Below, piece after piece: positions 13,658 through 25,507 of a DNA stretch of 64,000 nucleotides. Within the stretch, counting starts at the first letter, position 1; each line of letters starts with the position of its first letter. Source of the stretch: Epiperipatus broadwayi (Eukaryota; Onychophora; Udeonychophora; Euonychophora; Peripatidae). The notes below the pieces were generated by a model. The model saw nothing but the letters and a program-made list of their open reading frames with translations. It was not told the DNA's origin and did not search any database. The DNA is taken from contig JAQFVV010000509.1 in assembly GCA_028023455.1 (NCBI GenBank), forward strand, positions 124,001-188,000, in the 5' to 3' direction. The translations under genes and the position numbers were made by a program.

Positions 13658-14528
13658 ATTTCCACCACCTCACAGCATATGTCCAAGTGGTCATCGTCCA
13701 ACATTCATTTTTCCTAACAGTTGCCGGTTTATTTTAAAACAATGGTTAAACGATCATCAAGGAAATCCCTTCCCCACAACTGATGAAAAAATGCATTTAG
13801 CTCAGCAAACAGGCCTTAAATTTAATCAAATTAAAAATTGGTTTGCAAATAATCGCAGAAGATTCAATTTGTATGTAAAAAACACATCAAAATTTAAAAA
13901 TATTAAATTATACAAGAATGAGAATTTTTCAGCAAAAGCAAATAAATATGCACAGAAACAAAATGAAGGCAACGGTTCTCAACTGGAAAGTGCTGCTTCC
14001 TCTAGTAACAAGACTATTAACTCCTATTTAACTTCTAGTTTAATTCTCAAATCAGAAGCTCCACCTAGTGATGATTATCTGCAATCATTTCATTTACAGT
14101 GTGATAATACCTCTTGTTGTCCTCCAAAAATTAGTAATAACCCCTTTACAAAATATTGTTATTGTAGTTATCATAATCAATTCTTACCTGAAAGACAAGC
14201 CTCACCCATGTATTTAAACTGTCCACATTATTCTTTGATTTCTAATTATCCTTATTATGAACAAGATTTTTCTCCATTATATTCATATTTTTACCAAAAT
14301 GGAAAAGCACTCTTTCCTGAATCTGCTTCCAATCAGCTAATCCTTGCAGCTAAATATGCTCAACAGAATTGTTCAACATTTCTTCCTATAAGACAATGCT
14401 TATTTTCTGGTATCTATTATTGTAGCTATTGCCTATATCACAGGTGCCAAATGAGGGCAATCAATTCCCAAGGAAATAAATTTTCTACTCAAGAATCAAA
14501 TTTTCATTTTTCACTTCATGGTAATTAA
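13658..14528 (+). CDS. mkx: Mohawk-like TALE homeodomain exon
   Basis: The exon opens at a splice acceptor (TTTTATAG|A) and stays open to TAA at 14526-14528. The homeodomain lies within the first 70 residues: helix 1 contains LKQWLNDH, the TALE insertion shows NPFP, and the recognition helix reads NWFANNRRR with Ala at position 50 as in Mohawk and Iroquois proteins. Downstream NIKLY resembles the conserved IKLY segment after the vertebrate Mohawk homeodomain. The first ATG (13791) is inside the homeodomain, so translation must start in an upstream exon I did not find. A donor CAG|GTGCCA at 14443/14444 would splice in frame to 18839; without it the protein ends 28 residues later. Mohawk proteins are nuclear transcription repressors. 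Asn at position 52 is unusual. TGIF-like or lineage-specific TALE genes are alternatives. Confidence 0.7.
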
Positions 14529-17154
14529 AAGATTAGCTACTTGATATTTTTTAATTTTATTTTTAATAAATTATAGTATAATTATTTTTAAAATTTGTTC
14601 TGTTACTATAATTACTCAATTTAAAAATCAATTTTTTTTTATATTATGACTTTTATAGGTTATCTCTTACTAGATATATAATTCTGAATTAAAATCCAAG
14701 AATTTTGTGCTTCAATTGCAAAATGGCTGACAATTGGGGATCAGATAAATATTGTGTAACAGTTCTGCAGTAAATTCTTTTTTATCAGCACACTTATGCC
14801 ACCTAGTGCAAGTTTAAGCAATCAATTATTAGGAATATTGGATAGGATAACACTGGATAGAGATTTCTTAAGCACTGCCATCTGGTGTTTATTTATTACT
14901 AAAGCTGACCCTAGATGGCATTAGTGTCATGAGAAAAAAGAATTGGGAATTAAGTCTGCTGAGAATTTTAATGCTTGAAATGTTTAGAAGCTTTTTCTTG
15001 ATAACATTTAATGTTACATTTTATTATTACATACTTATTATAGTTTTAAATCCAAAATACTATAATTTTCCTTAATTTTTGATTCTACTATTTTTACCAT
15101 TGTAAATCTTGAAACCATTAATTAAAATTTAATAAATTCATTATAATTCATCGTGTTAATTATATGCTCTTTATAGCAAATAAAAGTTCTAATGACTTGC
15201 CTGAATCCAAGACACAAAACCCAAAGCTATCTAATCCTGTGTAAGTATTAAGTAATTTTAAAATGCAAAATATTTGTTCTATTTCTATATTGTATTCTAA
15301 GGGTTTTAAATTCATTCGTTCATATTCTCTATGGACTGTTACACTAAAAAAATCTAGGCTGCATGTTAAAATGTAATATTTATAATGCAATATCATACTT
15401 GATATAGTGTATACCATTCTTCTGCCAAAGATTGATATTCATATAATTTCTGATCTATGGTAATGGCTACCTGCCTAATGCCAATTTGCAACATTGATAC
15501 TTTTTTAATTATATGTACATATATTTTTTTTAGCAGTATGCAGTTAAAGTTTGTATCAGAGAGATATGCAATCCATATTCACTTATATCAAATATTTCTC
15601 AAATTTTATAAAGTTATTAATACCTAATATTTTGATATTAATTTATAACTGATATTATGTTTTTATGACATAATGTTATAACAATAAAAAGTGTTGTAGT
15701 ATTTTTATGTATTTACAATATTGTATAGCATATATATATATAATTAGATTTCTATAAAACGTAAAAGACCTAGAAAGAAACCGTATATCAGATAGATAAA
15801 CTGTATATCAGATAGATAATAGATAAAATAAGAAAGTTTTCTGGTGTGGTGCAGAAAAGTGAAACTGTGGACCAAGGCCATCCTGCAATGGATCAATGAT
15901 GATGAAAATATATATATGGGTGGTCTGACTTTCTGTGCTAGTAAATGATTATCATATGATAGATTAAGATAAAAACCAAAAAACTTGAAAATATATATCT
16001 AGAGTATAATGGTTATTAAAAGTAGATAGAAAAGAGTCCCTACTTTGCATAAGAAGTGAATGAAAATTATTGAATTGTAAACATGGGCATGAAAAGTCGG
16101 GTGTTGATATCTCTATAAAACAGATATATTATTCTTTTAATTTAAGATTGAAAGTGTATATCAGGGTTAGAGATAATTTCCTGTTTAATAAATTATTAAT
16201 AAGTAGTTAGCAGCAAAGATAACAAATATAATTAATAATTCCCTTCATTTTCATTTTATTCCACACATAATTTTCTTTTCTTTGCAGCTTTGACTGTCCA
16301 GCAGTCTTCATCAGAGCTATAAATATAAGTACACATAAATGATGTAATATACTATAATTATATAAACATACATAATTCATATTTTAATTACAAGTGTATA
16401 AAATATTGGGTAAACTCTTTATAATTATATTAATTTTAAATTTATATTTGCTTAATAACTATAATATATTTGGATTTAAAAGTTATATATAATTTTATAT
16501 ACAACTTATATGTAATTACCACTTTTATATTTATTTTTTTAAAAATATTTAATTAAAATGATTAATTTAATATAAAGATTTATTTATTTAAACATATATT
16601 TCTTAATTTTTTATTTCTTATTGTTTTAAATTACATACATTTTATTAGTTTCACTTTCCAAATGTCAAAAACATTTAAATTATTTCTAATCTATATTATT
16701 ATTCTTTTTATGATTATTTTTGTAACTATTACTTTTTTAAAGTAATTAATTTTTTAATTATTTTTAATCTTTATTTTATTATATTAGTAAAACTTTTATA
16801 TTAGTAAAGATTTTATACCTAAATCTTTATTTAAACCTGGATTAATTTTTTTAATTAAAGTAACTTCTTTAATTTTTCTTTTATTGTGAGTACAGAAAGC
16901 TTAATACCTGTAAATGAAAGTTTAATCACTTAATATTAATAAATTCTGAACAATTGATGAAGATAAATTAAGAGATTGTGACTTAGGCCAAGTAGAGAAT
17001 TCTGGGCTTACATGAAATGTATTTTGAAGGTCATTTTATTCATATTTTAATAATGCATGATGTAATGGAAATTTAATATATATATATGAAGTAGCTATTC
17101 CATGTGTTTGTGTTTGAACTCCCTTGAAAAGCAAATGTTATTTTAAAATTTATG
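14529..17154. other. Probable intron with degraded repeats
   Basis: AT-rich and without exons I can support. At 14760-14945 there is a decayed family A fragment (ATGCCACCTAGTGCAAG, ATATTGGATAGG). At 15866-15915 there is a plus-strand RTE LINE 3' tail fragment (CCATCCTGCAATGGATCA). Near 16287-16325 (minus) lies a hammerhead-like CTGATGA hairpin. Confidence 0.45.
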
Positions 17155-17346
17155 CATAGTAGAATCATCATCATAATCAACCATTATCAATCCACTGCAG
17201 GATGGAGGTCTCTCCAAGTTTAATCCATCTTCTCTGATCTTTAGCTTCTCTTCTCCACAACACCCCTGCACATTTTCTTATTTCATCCATCCATCTCACA
17301 TGTGGTCTCTTTCTGGGTCTTTTACAATCTCTTGGAATCCAGTTTA
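17155..17346 (-). mobile_element. RTE-type LINE, 3' end fragment
   Basis: The sequence matches the 3' terminal part of the longer RTE copy at 59439-61051 nearly base for base, from the trinucleotide tail ATCATCATCATAATCAACC to the codons for IPRDCK and LNWIP. It is heavily 5'-truncated and non-functional. Confidence 0.8.
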
Positions 17347-17809
17347 AAATTTCAATTGAATAGTATTATTTAAATTTCTGTGCCAATAAATGATGTGATG
17401 TGGAGTTTAAATGAAGGATGTATTGATAAAAAATAAAACAGTGAACATATAATATCATATTTCAATGCTTTAATTTGCAAATAAATGAATAACTGGAAAT
17501 ACTCTGCTTTATAAAATAGAATTTATTTTTAGCAGACAACTGAGTAAACACAAAAGCTTTGAGATAATTTAAAGAAAGAAGTTACTTGAAAAAATAATGA
17601 AATAATTGAATTGTTTATTGCTTGGGAGTTCAAAAGAAACGTATCAGAAGTGATAGATCTGGACAGAATCCATGGGTCATGAGTTCCAAAATCTATTACT
17701 CTATCACTGCATTCAAACTACATAGGTCAAGAAAATGATTTAAAGAATGTAAGGAATTTATATCAAATATAATTTTAAAAGATAAAACCATCACATGAGT
17801 TTTGCTTAC

Positions 17810-18010
17810 ACAATTGTTCTACAGCAAATTCTTTTTTCTCACCACAGTAATGCTACCTATATCTGCTAGATTACAGTACTTAGTGTTGTCTTATCCAATA
17901 CCCACAGAATTGTTTCTAATTTATGGCTTTCATCAATAAAGAGCTTTGGATCTGAGAGCATTTTGGATCTAATTTATTTTTCTCCAAGTAGCCATCTTTT
18001 ATTTTTTTAA
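17810..18010 (-). repeat. Hammerhead-bearing repeat (family A), minus, inactive core
   Basis: Read on the minus strand, 17952-17892 gives the outer strand ATCCAA, TTGATGA (first core base C changed to T), AAGCC-loop-ATTA, GAAAC and ATTC in place of GTC. The family context (GATCTGAGAGC, ATCCAATA) is present. The changed C3 makes activity unlikely. Confidence 0.6.
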
Positions 18011-18254
18011 TTTTTACTATTAATTTGTAAGTCCAAATTGACAAACATGTTATTGTTTTTATTCTGAGCCAATTTGCTTGTGTAATCATAAAGCTCTGAA
18101 ACCAATTCAGCATTTATATATGCTGGTTTTTTTAAAACTTTTTAATAGGTATAGGCATCCTATTCTTTGACCAGGATTGTATAAAATCACTAGTACATAT
18201 AGATCAGGTTTCAGTTTCTGTAAGATCATACAAGCAAATTAGTTTGCACCGGAA

Positions 18255-18520
18255 ACATTAACAAGTTTGTCAATAAACAAGGTGAAACTCTCCATACAGT
18301 AGTGTCACCCTGTGCCAACCAGTGGCACTACTGTATGGAGAGATTTGCCTTATTTTTTAACAATTATGTGCTAGTATGAGATGGTGATCATGTAAAGTTT
18401 GTCAATTTGAGGAGGTAGCTTAATGACCTGGGCCAACTGATGAGTGCTGGTTCAGCATGAAATGCATCTTGGGGGTCATTTGTCTTTTATTGTATCTTTA
18501 TTTATATGAATTTAAAAAGA
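18255..18520. repeat. Foldback of family A ends plus family C fragment
   Basis: 18283-18350 is a hairpin built from the family A terminus: CTCTCCATACAGTAGTGTCA pairs with GGCACTACTGTATGGAGAG across a tiny loop. It is followed at about 18420-18510 by a family C segment (TGGGCCAACTGATGAGTGCT), also present at 53930-54015 and 41840-41940. Confidence 0.65.
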
Positions 18521-18838
18521 ATATGGAGATTGTTTAATATATCTATAAAACAAAAATGTAAACAATAATTGCAGGAGGAAATGTGCATTCAGTCCAAAAG
18601 AATGAGCCATAATGCTTCCAGATTCAAAGCTCCACTAGAAATTGCCCTGAAGGATATTGGATAGGACAGCATCTATTGAATACTACAGTTTACAATTATT
18701 GACTATCAATGATGAGAGAAAAGTCTTTTAAAGGATATAAAACCCTTGCATCAGAATGAATGATATAAGTTGATATGAATAGGAATCAGTCAAATTATTT
18801 CCATGGATTTATTAAGATTTTTTTTCTTTTTTTTTTAG

Positions 18839-18890
18839 ATCTACTGTAATAAATTCAAATAGAGAAGAGCAACCATTAAATTTATCAATG
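18839..18890 (+). CDS. mkx: Mohawk-like gene, internal exon with CtBP motif
   Basis: This 52-nt exon lies between a strong acceptor (long T tract then AG|A at 18838/18839) and a strong donor (ATG|GTAAGT at 18890/18891). In the frame left by the donor at 14443 it reads R-STVINSNREEQPLNLSM. PLNLS is a recognised variant of the PxDLS motif bound by the CtBP corepressor, known for example in ZEB proteins, and fits a repressor. It leaves phase 0, which matches the exon at 31147. Joining it to the homeodomain exon is inference from strand, phase and continuing open frame; in the other two frames it carries early stops. Confidence 0.6.
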
Positions 18891-20640
18891 GTAAGTATAT
18901 ATTAATAATATGATGATTAGAGCATAAAAGCATCTCTACTAACTCGTAGTAAAATTTCACATTGAGTTAAGAGAGGTATCATTCTTCTTGTTCAAAATAT
19001 TATTAGTTATAGCTGTATAGTGTAATAAATTAAATAATAAATACACATTTTAATGATGCTAGAAGCTTTTTTAAAATTAATGATGTAAGCGTTATGTTAT
19101 AAAAATTAAATATATTAAGAGAATGCCAAACAATTGAAGACTATTGTTACCAGTAATACTTTATTGTGTTATTAATAGTATTAGTCCTTCACCAGATAAC
19201 ATAAGATACACATAAAAAGTAAAATAGATAACCAACTTAATATTAAAAAAAATACAGATTAAATTTGGTGATAACAAATATTTTGCTTAACAAAAATGTG
19301 GTCTTTTTTGGAAGACTTCCTTATGTTAAATTTGTAATGAACAATAGGAATGGATATGTAAAATTATCTCATGTTTGATGATAATTGAATGTTTTATTTA
19401 AAGTAACATTTGCACCACAATATATAAACATTGAATTCTAGATTCAACCATTCTTTCATAACACTAATATTTAATAATTTTCTTCACCATAGGCTTTTTT
19501 TGGAGTTCTTAAGATGTTGATTTTCCTGGCTGTTGAATCTTATTCAAATATTTCTGAATTCTGTTTGATAATTTCTTTCCCACCCACTCACTGTGTTTGT
19601 TTATTATGCATCCAAATCCTAAATCCACTTCTGATCTTATTCTAAAAGCAATTGCACCTTATTCTTATATAGAAATGTATCCGTAAACAATGTGTTTTGT
19701 AAATGGATCGGTAATCCAGGAATTATAATATAAGCCTAAGAAACATCAAATAATCACTGCTTATATATATTGTTAGAAACAATTTTCTTTACTTCAGAGC
19801 CATCTATTGTAGCCTGAATAATTATTAATTAAGAAGTGGTAAATGCGAATCTATCCACATCCTTGAATTAATTTCTGGCTGTCTTTAGGATATTTAGATC
19901 TAATCTTCTCACTGATGGAAGTAATAAGTCAAAACTAATCTATTGATCCATGTTGATCTATTGCTCTCATGCACATATTAGTGCTACCATCTAATTATCC
20001 ATTGAATACTCATGCTTATAATAGATGTTGATGAAGTAAAATAAAAAGTATTGTTATTATATTATGATAGCTTCTCCAATAACATCATTGGTCAATGCAA
20101 TTTTTCTAGTTCAATTCAAATATTGAGCCATATGATGGATTTACTTAAGGAATGTGTCTTGATCCTGCAAAGAGCTCATTAGAGTTTATATAAGCAATAA
20201 TGCACCCAAAATGGACAATATAAGGGGGAGGGGAGGTAATAAAAAAATCCAAATGTTTAATCATTCAGCAGGTCACATAAAGTTAAAGTATTACAAGTAG
20301 CTTGTGGGATTTGTTTCAGAAACTTAGTTTTTGAGTTTTCTACCATAGTGCTAAACTGACCAGATCATTAGCAATAAAATGAAAACTAACCACTAATGGA
20401 CGTCATCTTATAGTTTGATTGCATTACTATTTTGTTTAATGATTATAAACTGATTTTGAGCAAAAGAGCTTAACATTTGCACATTTGCTTGACACTGTGA
20501 ATCAAACATTCTCAAAGTGAAAAATTAGATGAAACTTTATAAAAATGACCCCCTGATATGATTTGACAGGCCAACTGCTTATTTGACTAATTTTCAAGTC
20601 TGTATGCTGCTTTATTCACTTTATTAGTGAAAACAAACTT
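18891..20640. other. Probable intron, degraded family A remnants
   Basis: No exon is visible. A decayed hammerhead-family segment lies at about 19880-20060 (CTTCTCACTGATGGAAG, CTCATGCACATATTAGTGC). Confidence 0.4.
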
Positions 20641-21365
20641 ATTTAATCTTAGCTTTTCCTTTTTTTGCATTGCCTTAATTAATTAATCCATTTTTTATAA
20701 CAATTCTTTATTTTTAGTACAATGCTTACATATCACAATAATTTCGATTGCCCCTGCAATCTTCTTCAGAACTTAATTATTTAAAATTAATCGATAATAT
20801 ATTCAATCAAATTTGTCGATACACGGTAAAAGACAAGATCAGCAAATATGACCACCAATTTTAAAATTCCCCGCAAACTTCTATATTTCTTATATTCTCC
20901 ATGTATCCAATCACATATGCAATATATATATATATGTACCTTCTTCTTTCTATATTATTGATTAATTTTAATTAAGTAAGTTCTGAAGAAGATTGCAAGG
21001 GAAATTGAAACTGTTGTGATATGTAAGCTTATAAAAAACGGATTAATTAATTAAGGCAATGCAAAAAGGAAAAGTTAAGATTAAATAATTCATTGGAGAA
21101 GATAAGTTTCTACTTTTTAGATATAGAAAGAAGATACCTATGTATATATTGTATATGTGACTGGATACATGGAGAATAGAAGGAATATTATAGAAGTTTG
21201 CGGGAAATTTTAGAGTTGGTGGTCGTATTTGTTGATCCTGTGTTTTACCATGTATCGACAAATTTGATTGAATATATTATTGATTAATTTTAATTAATTA
21301 AGTTCTGAAGAAGATTGCAGGGGCAATCGGAACTGTTGTGATATGTAAGCATTGTACTAAAAATA
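20641..21365. repeat. Nested inverted and direct repeat with hairpin motif
   Basis: A motif reading (minus) CTGAAGAAGATTGC, AGGG, GCAATCGAAA occurs near 20735-20775 and (plus) near 20980-21015 and 21303-21340. Large inverted arms surround it: GCATTGCCTTAATTAATTAA at about 20668 pairs with the complement at about 21040-21065, and TTGTCGATACACGGTAAA at about 20812 pairs with TTTACCATGTATCGACAA near 21245. One foldback element apparently inserted into or duplicated inside another. Confidence 0.6.
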
Positions 21366-21529
21366 TCTGACAAGAGATGATAATAATGTCACTTGAAATG
21401 TTATTTACTAACCTGTATGCTATTATGAACTACTAAAAGTATTTGGAAAATAATCTTTTCTAAAAACATTTATAATAGAATTATTTGTAGATGAATTCTC
21501 CTGTGCTATTTATGGCAGTAGTGAAACCA

Positions 21530-21850
21530 CTAAACATCACATGATCCCCATTTCTTATGCATTCTCAAGCACTCAGTGCAAGCCAGAGTAATTAATGGAT
21601 TCCAGAAGGCTTGTGCATAAAATACCTATCTAATGCCTACTCATTCAATATTCTCAGACCTGTTTCTAGCTTGTGGCTTTCGTCAGTGAAGAGCCTTGGA
21701 TCTGAGAGTACTGCATATAGATCTTAGGATCTACTGCAACTCTCCTTCATGCCTTCTGGAATTCATTGATTACTCCGACTTGTACTGAGTGGCACTACTG
21801 TATGGAGAGTTTGCCTGTTTTATGGCAGTGGTGCATGATTGTGTTCCTGA
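21530..21850 (-). repeat. Hammerhead-bearing repeat (family A), minus
   Basis: Family terminus CATCACATGATCCCCATTTC is at the left, the CATTGATTACTCCGACTTG and CACTACTGTATGGAGAG segments are inverted at the right, and the hammerhead is between. It sits in the intron between the homeobox-gene exons at 18839 and 31147. Confidence 0.8.
21643..21701 (-). ncRNA. Hammerhead ribozyme motif, minus strand, core intact
   Basis: On the minus strand: outer stem I ATCCAA, inner TCTTCA, core CTGACGA (position 7 is free in hammerheads), stem II AGC/GCT closed by CACAA, GAAA, stem III AC-AG-GT, cleavage C, then TGAGAA and TTGAAT. Stem II is A-U where the 58.4-kb copy has G-C, a compensatory change. One mismatch remains in each half of stem I. 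Confidence 0.7.
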
Positions 21851-22169
21851 TCGACCAACCAGTTATTATCTGATGCCATAAAATTTAGTCATAATGTATA
21901 GATATAGGATTTTATTTGCTTTAATAACTCATAAAAAATAAATCATTCACTTTATTTACTTCATTTTCAGTAACAACTTCCGGAAATTTGGCCTTAAGAT
22001 CTTCCAAATGTTTTCATTCTTTCTCTCAAACTTCTTCAGAATGGTCCAAATACAATATCTCAAACAAGAACAGCTGCAACAACATTACTAAAGATCTTAA
22101 TATTAGTTTTAAAATGAATTTATTTTGATTCCCATATTGGAAATTTGCTGCTGTTCTCACCGCCATTTA

Positions 22170-22695
22170 AAACTGGCTGCAGAATGACTGATAATTGGTT
22201 CTCTTCCAAGCTGCCCTGCTGTGATATTTTGGAACCTACACATGTTACATAGCAACACAGTTTAGCTATTCACCATAAAAATTTTAAAGTGCTAAAAATT
22301 CTTGATCATGAGTTACGACATGAAATGTGACAGTGTTTTGTATTTTAACCACAGTGGAACACTATTTGCATTAAATTTTGCTTCGAATTGAGAAAAACTG
22401 TTATGAAATGTTTCAGATGATTCAAACCGTATATATCAGTGAAGCCATGAGTCATAAAACTGTATTAAAGTAGTTTTTAAGATCAAGTACTAGAAGGCAA
22501 AGCATTGAAAACAATCAATGAAGGTATGACCGAAAGTCACATTTCATGTCATAATTCATGATTCAGACACCCTAGCATCTTAAAATTTTTGTGAATAATT
22601 AAATTTTTGCTACCTAACATATACCCTGATTCAGAAATGTCACTGCAGGCAACTTGGAGACACACCATTTGGCTTGACCATACTGTAAGAATCAT
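22170..22695. repeat. Family B (mariner-like MITE) copy
   Basis: Shares with the copies at 36343 and 45984 the left segment TTGGTTCTCTTCCAAGCTG, the core TTTAGCTATTCACCATAAAA and the right segment CACTGCAGGCAACTTGGAGA. It is non-coding; ends are diverged. Confidence 0.65.
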
Positions 22696-22834
22696 GCAAA
22701 ACAAATGTCGTACTCATGTCCACTTGAATTCTAATCATTAAATAATTAAACAAATAAAAAAGTCAATTGTTTATTTATTTCAAGTTTATGATGATGGCGT
22801 TTTATTTGGAATTGGAAGGTCCCAGCATTTATTC

Positions 22835-23170
22835 TCACAGTCCCCGATCAGGCACTCAAACTTGTTATGAATTCCCAAGCAATAAAGCTATATGCTTTTT
22901 TTTACTTATAGCAGAATATTTTTGATCTTCTCTATGAATCCCTATCATGTCCTGTTCATCCAAAATAGGCAGATTAGTTTCTGTCTTATGGCTTTCATCA
23001 GTGAGAAAGATCTAATGCACTTTCCTTCCAGCTATGATCATTTACCTCTATGTTATAATATCAAGCGATAAAACCCATACTGAAAAGCGTATAAATGTTT
23101 TCAATCTAACTCAACTTCTTGCATACTCATATAGATCCCAATCCACTAAAATTTCTTTTATATGTTATGG
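22835..23170 (-). repeat. Hammerhead-bearing repeat (family A), minus, diverged
   Basis: The core CTGATGA is intact on the minus strand (complement of 22995-23001), followed by AAGCC-loop-GACA, GAAAC and TAATC. Stem I is poorly paired (TCTCA against TGCC), so cleavage is doubtful. Flanking family sequence is recognisable but eroded. Confidence 0.55.
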
Positions 23171-23730
23171 TTTTGTTAGTTTTCAGTAACTACAAGCACC
23201 TCTATCTTGTGGCCAAGATTGGTATAAATCAAAAAACTATCACAAGCCACATCACCTGATTTCAGCTTAGATATCCAGTTTCACGGTGCCACTTACTAAA
23301 GCTTACAGTAAATGACATAGAGAACATGAAAAAATATGCCACTATAACAGCAATATGTAAGTTGAAGTCATGTGAAGAGTCAGATGATAGTTTAATGGTT
23401 TACATTTTCTTATAGTTATTATTGTATTGATTTCATCATATAGTTGATTCATTGAGTGTTTTAGTAAATTCAAACTTTATTTGTATTTTCACATACATTT
23501 AACTATTAAGAAAATATATAAGTCAGCATACAATATTATGTTTTAAATAGTATTTTCTCTCATCTTCAAATGTTGTTGGACAGATCAATGACTATATAAC
23601 AATGAAATTTAAAGGTTACTAATTTAGTTTCCATGCTAGCCAACTATTGGTCAAATCAGAATGACTACAAGAGAGGGGGGGAAATAACTTATGAAAACCT
23701 ATGTTATATACAACCTTGTATGTTATTACT

Positions 23731-24593
23731 CTTCTATTAAGTGTCTAAGTCTTAGATCTACAAGTAAGAACTGGTAAAACACATTTATTAAAAACCTTTT
23801 CAAACATATAAGCATATTTCCTTTTAATATCAAGTTATTTCTACCAAAAGCACTCCAACCAAGTTTAATTCTACGATTAATTTCATCCATTATGTTTCCA
23901 TCTGTATTAGTAATCTGACCAAGATATTTATAACTGTTAACTTCTTCTAACTCATCATAATCAATCTTTATTTTCATATTTTAAAAAAATCCATTGAACA
24001 TTACTTTAGTCTTTTTAACATTTATCTTTAGTCCTATTTCATCTGATAACTCCTGCAATATTTCCTGCAACTCTAGAGCATTATTAGCAAAAACAACTAC
24101 ATCATCTGCAAAATCTAAATGACTTAAATAATCTCCATTTACTTTCATTTATTTAGCTTCCCATTTTAATGCACAAAATACTTCTTGCAGCACTGCTGTA
24201 AAAAGTTTTGGAGATATGGATTCACCCTCTCTTATACCCTTCTCAATGTTGACTTTTCTAATATCATTATGTAAAAATATGGAGAGATGCATGTTAAGGG
24301 TAACAAGAAGAGATTGAAAACAATATATGAGTAAAAGAACAAACAGATGTTACTGACCTCAAAAATTAAAAGACTGAAGTGGAGTTGGGCTGGACATATT
24401 TTTAAAAGATATGATAATAGATGGACAATTAAAATCTTAAATTGGATTCCAAGAGATTGAGATCACATGTGAGATGTACAGATGAAATAAGAAAGTGTGC
24501 AGGGGTAATGTGGAGAAAAGAAGCTAAAAATCGGAGATGGATTGAACTTGGAGAAACCTTCATCCTGCAGTGGATTGATAATGTTGATGATGA
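23731..24593. mobile_element. RTE-type LINE insertion with 5' inversion
   Basis: The left piece (about 23731-24262) is minus-strand RTE sequence from just before the IEKG-SISPKLF region to TWTLNRR. The right piece (24263-24593) is plus-strand sequence starting MERCM-VTRR and running to the 3' end with its GATGATGATG tail. The two pieces are nearly adjacent in the intact element, so a roughly 11-residue gap and an inversion separate them. A 10-bp direct repeat, TGTTATTACT, flanks the whole at 23721-23730 and 24594-24603. This is the twin-priming structure of LINE insertions. Reading frames are broken; it is not functional. Confidence 0.8.
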
Positions 24594-24603
24594 TGTTATT
24601 ACT

Positions 24604-25499
24604 AATAGTTCAATATATCTGAAATGATATAAATAAGGTTTGAATTTAAAAAAAATATTTTTAACTATTCAACCACATGATGGGAATAGTCCAGTGTTAT
24701 TTACTTATTATTCAATTATTGATATGTCTATATCTGAAGATCAATTATAGTCTCCTACAGTTTACGTAGATCATCAAATATTAAATCATATTTTTTACCT
24801 TTTTCCTAAGCAAAATACATTCCTAAACTTATAATAAAGGTGTACATTATTAAGATTTAGAGAAAGTCATTGATATTTTGTCAGTATAAATAATTTAGTT
24901 AAAGAGTAACAAGGGTTTTCAATTAACACAAGTGAAATCTCTGATACTTATATCTAATGTCAGATCTTCATAACTATATAAGAAAGTTAATTTGAGGCTG
25001 AAATCTTAAGGTTTTTTTTTTTAATTCTAAATATTAATTTGACAGTATAATGTAATTAAAGTTGTGCATTAACTCCAACTTTACATGCAAGATATTCATT
25101 GACAAAGACCATAAATACCAAACTGATCTTGAAGGGTGACTATTTATTACCAGTTTAAATCAAACTTACAGCATATGGCACTGAAGAAGAATGAAATAAA
25201 TAGCTCCTGAAAATAAAACCAATCTTGTTAAAAATCATTTAAATATATATATATTTTTTTACATTTTTAAAAATCTTTCGGTTATTCTAAGGCAATCAAT
25301 CATCTTCAGTCTGTAACATTGAAATGTTAAAAAGAAGAAATATTTGAAGATAATAATCAAAGAACAACCAAAACACCTTATAACAAATAGAAATTCATTC
25401 AATTAAATGATTTTTAAAAAAAATAATTTATTAAAATTATCAGATAGTGCCAATATATAAGCAGGTGTGTTTTAGTAAACTACACAATTTCAAGATGTA
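24604..25499. other. Non-coding, AT-rich
   Basis: No exon is visible. Weak hairpin-motif remnants related to CTGAAGAAGA lie near 25180 and (minus) 25290-25320. Confidence 0.4.
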
Positions 25500-25507
25500 C
25501 ATTTTTC

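Noticed and set aside
13791-14528. A 245-residue protein starting at the ATG 13791
   Set aside because: The ATG lies inside the homeodomain; helix 1 codons continue upstream to the splice acceptor at 13658, so this is an internal Met.
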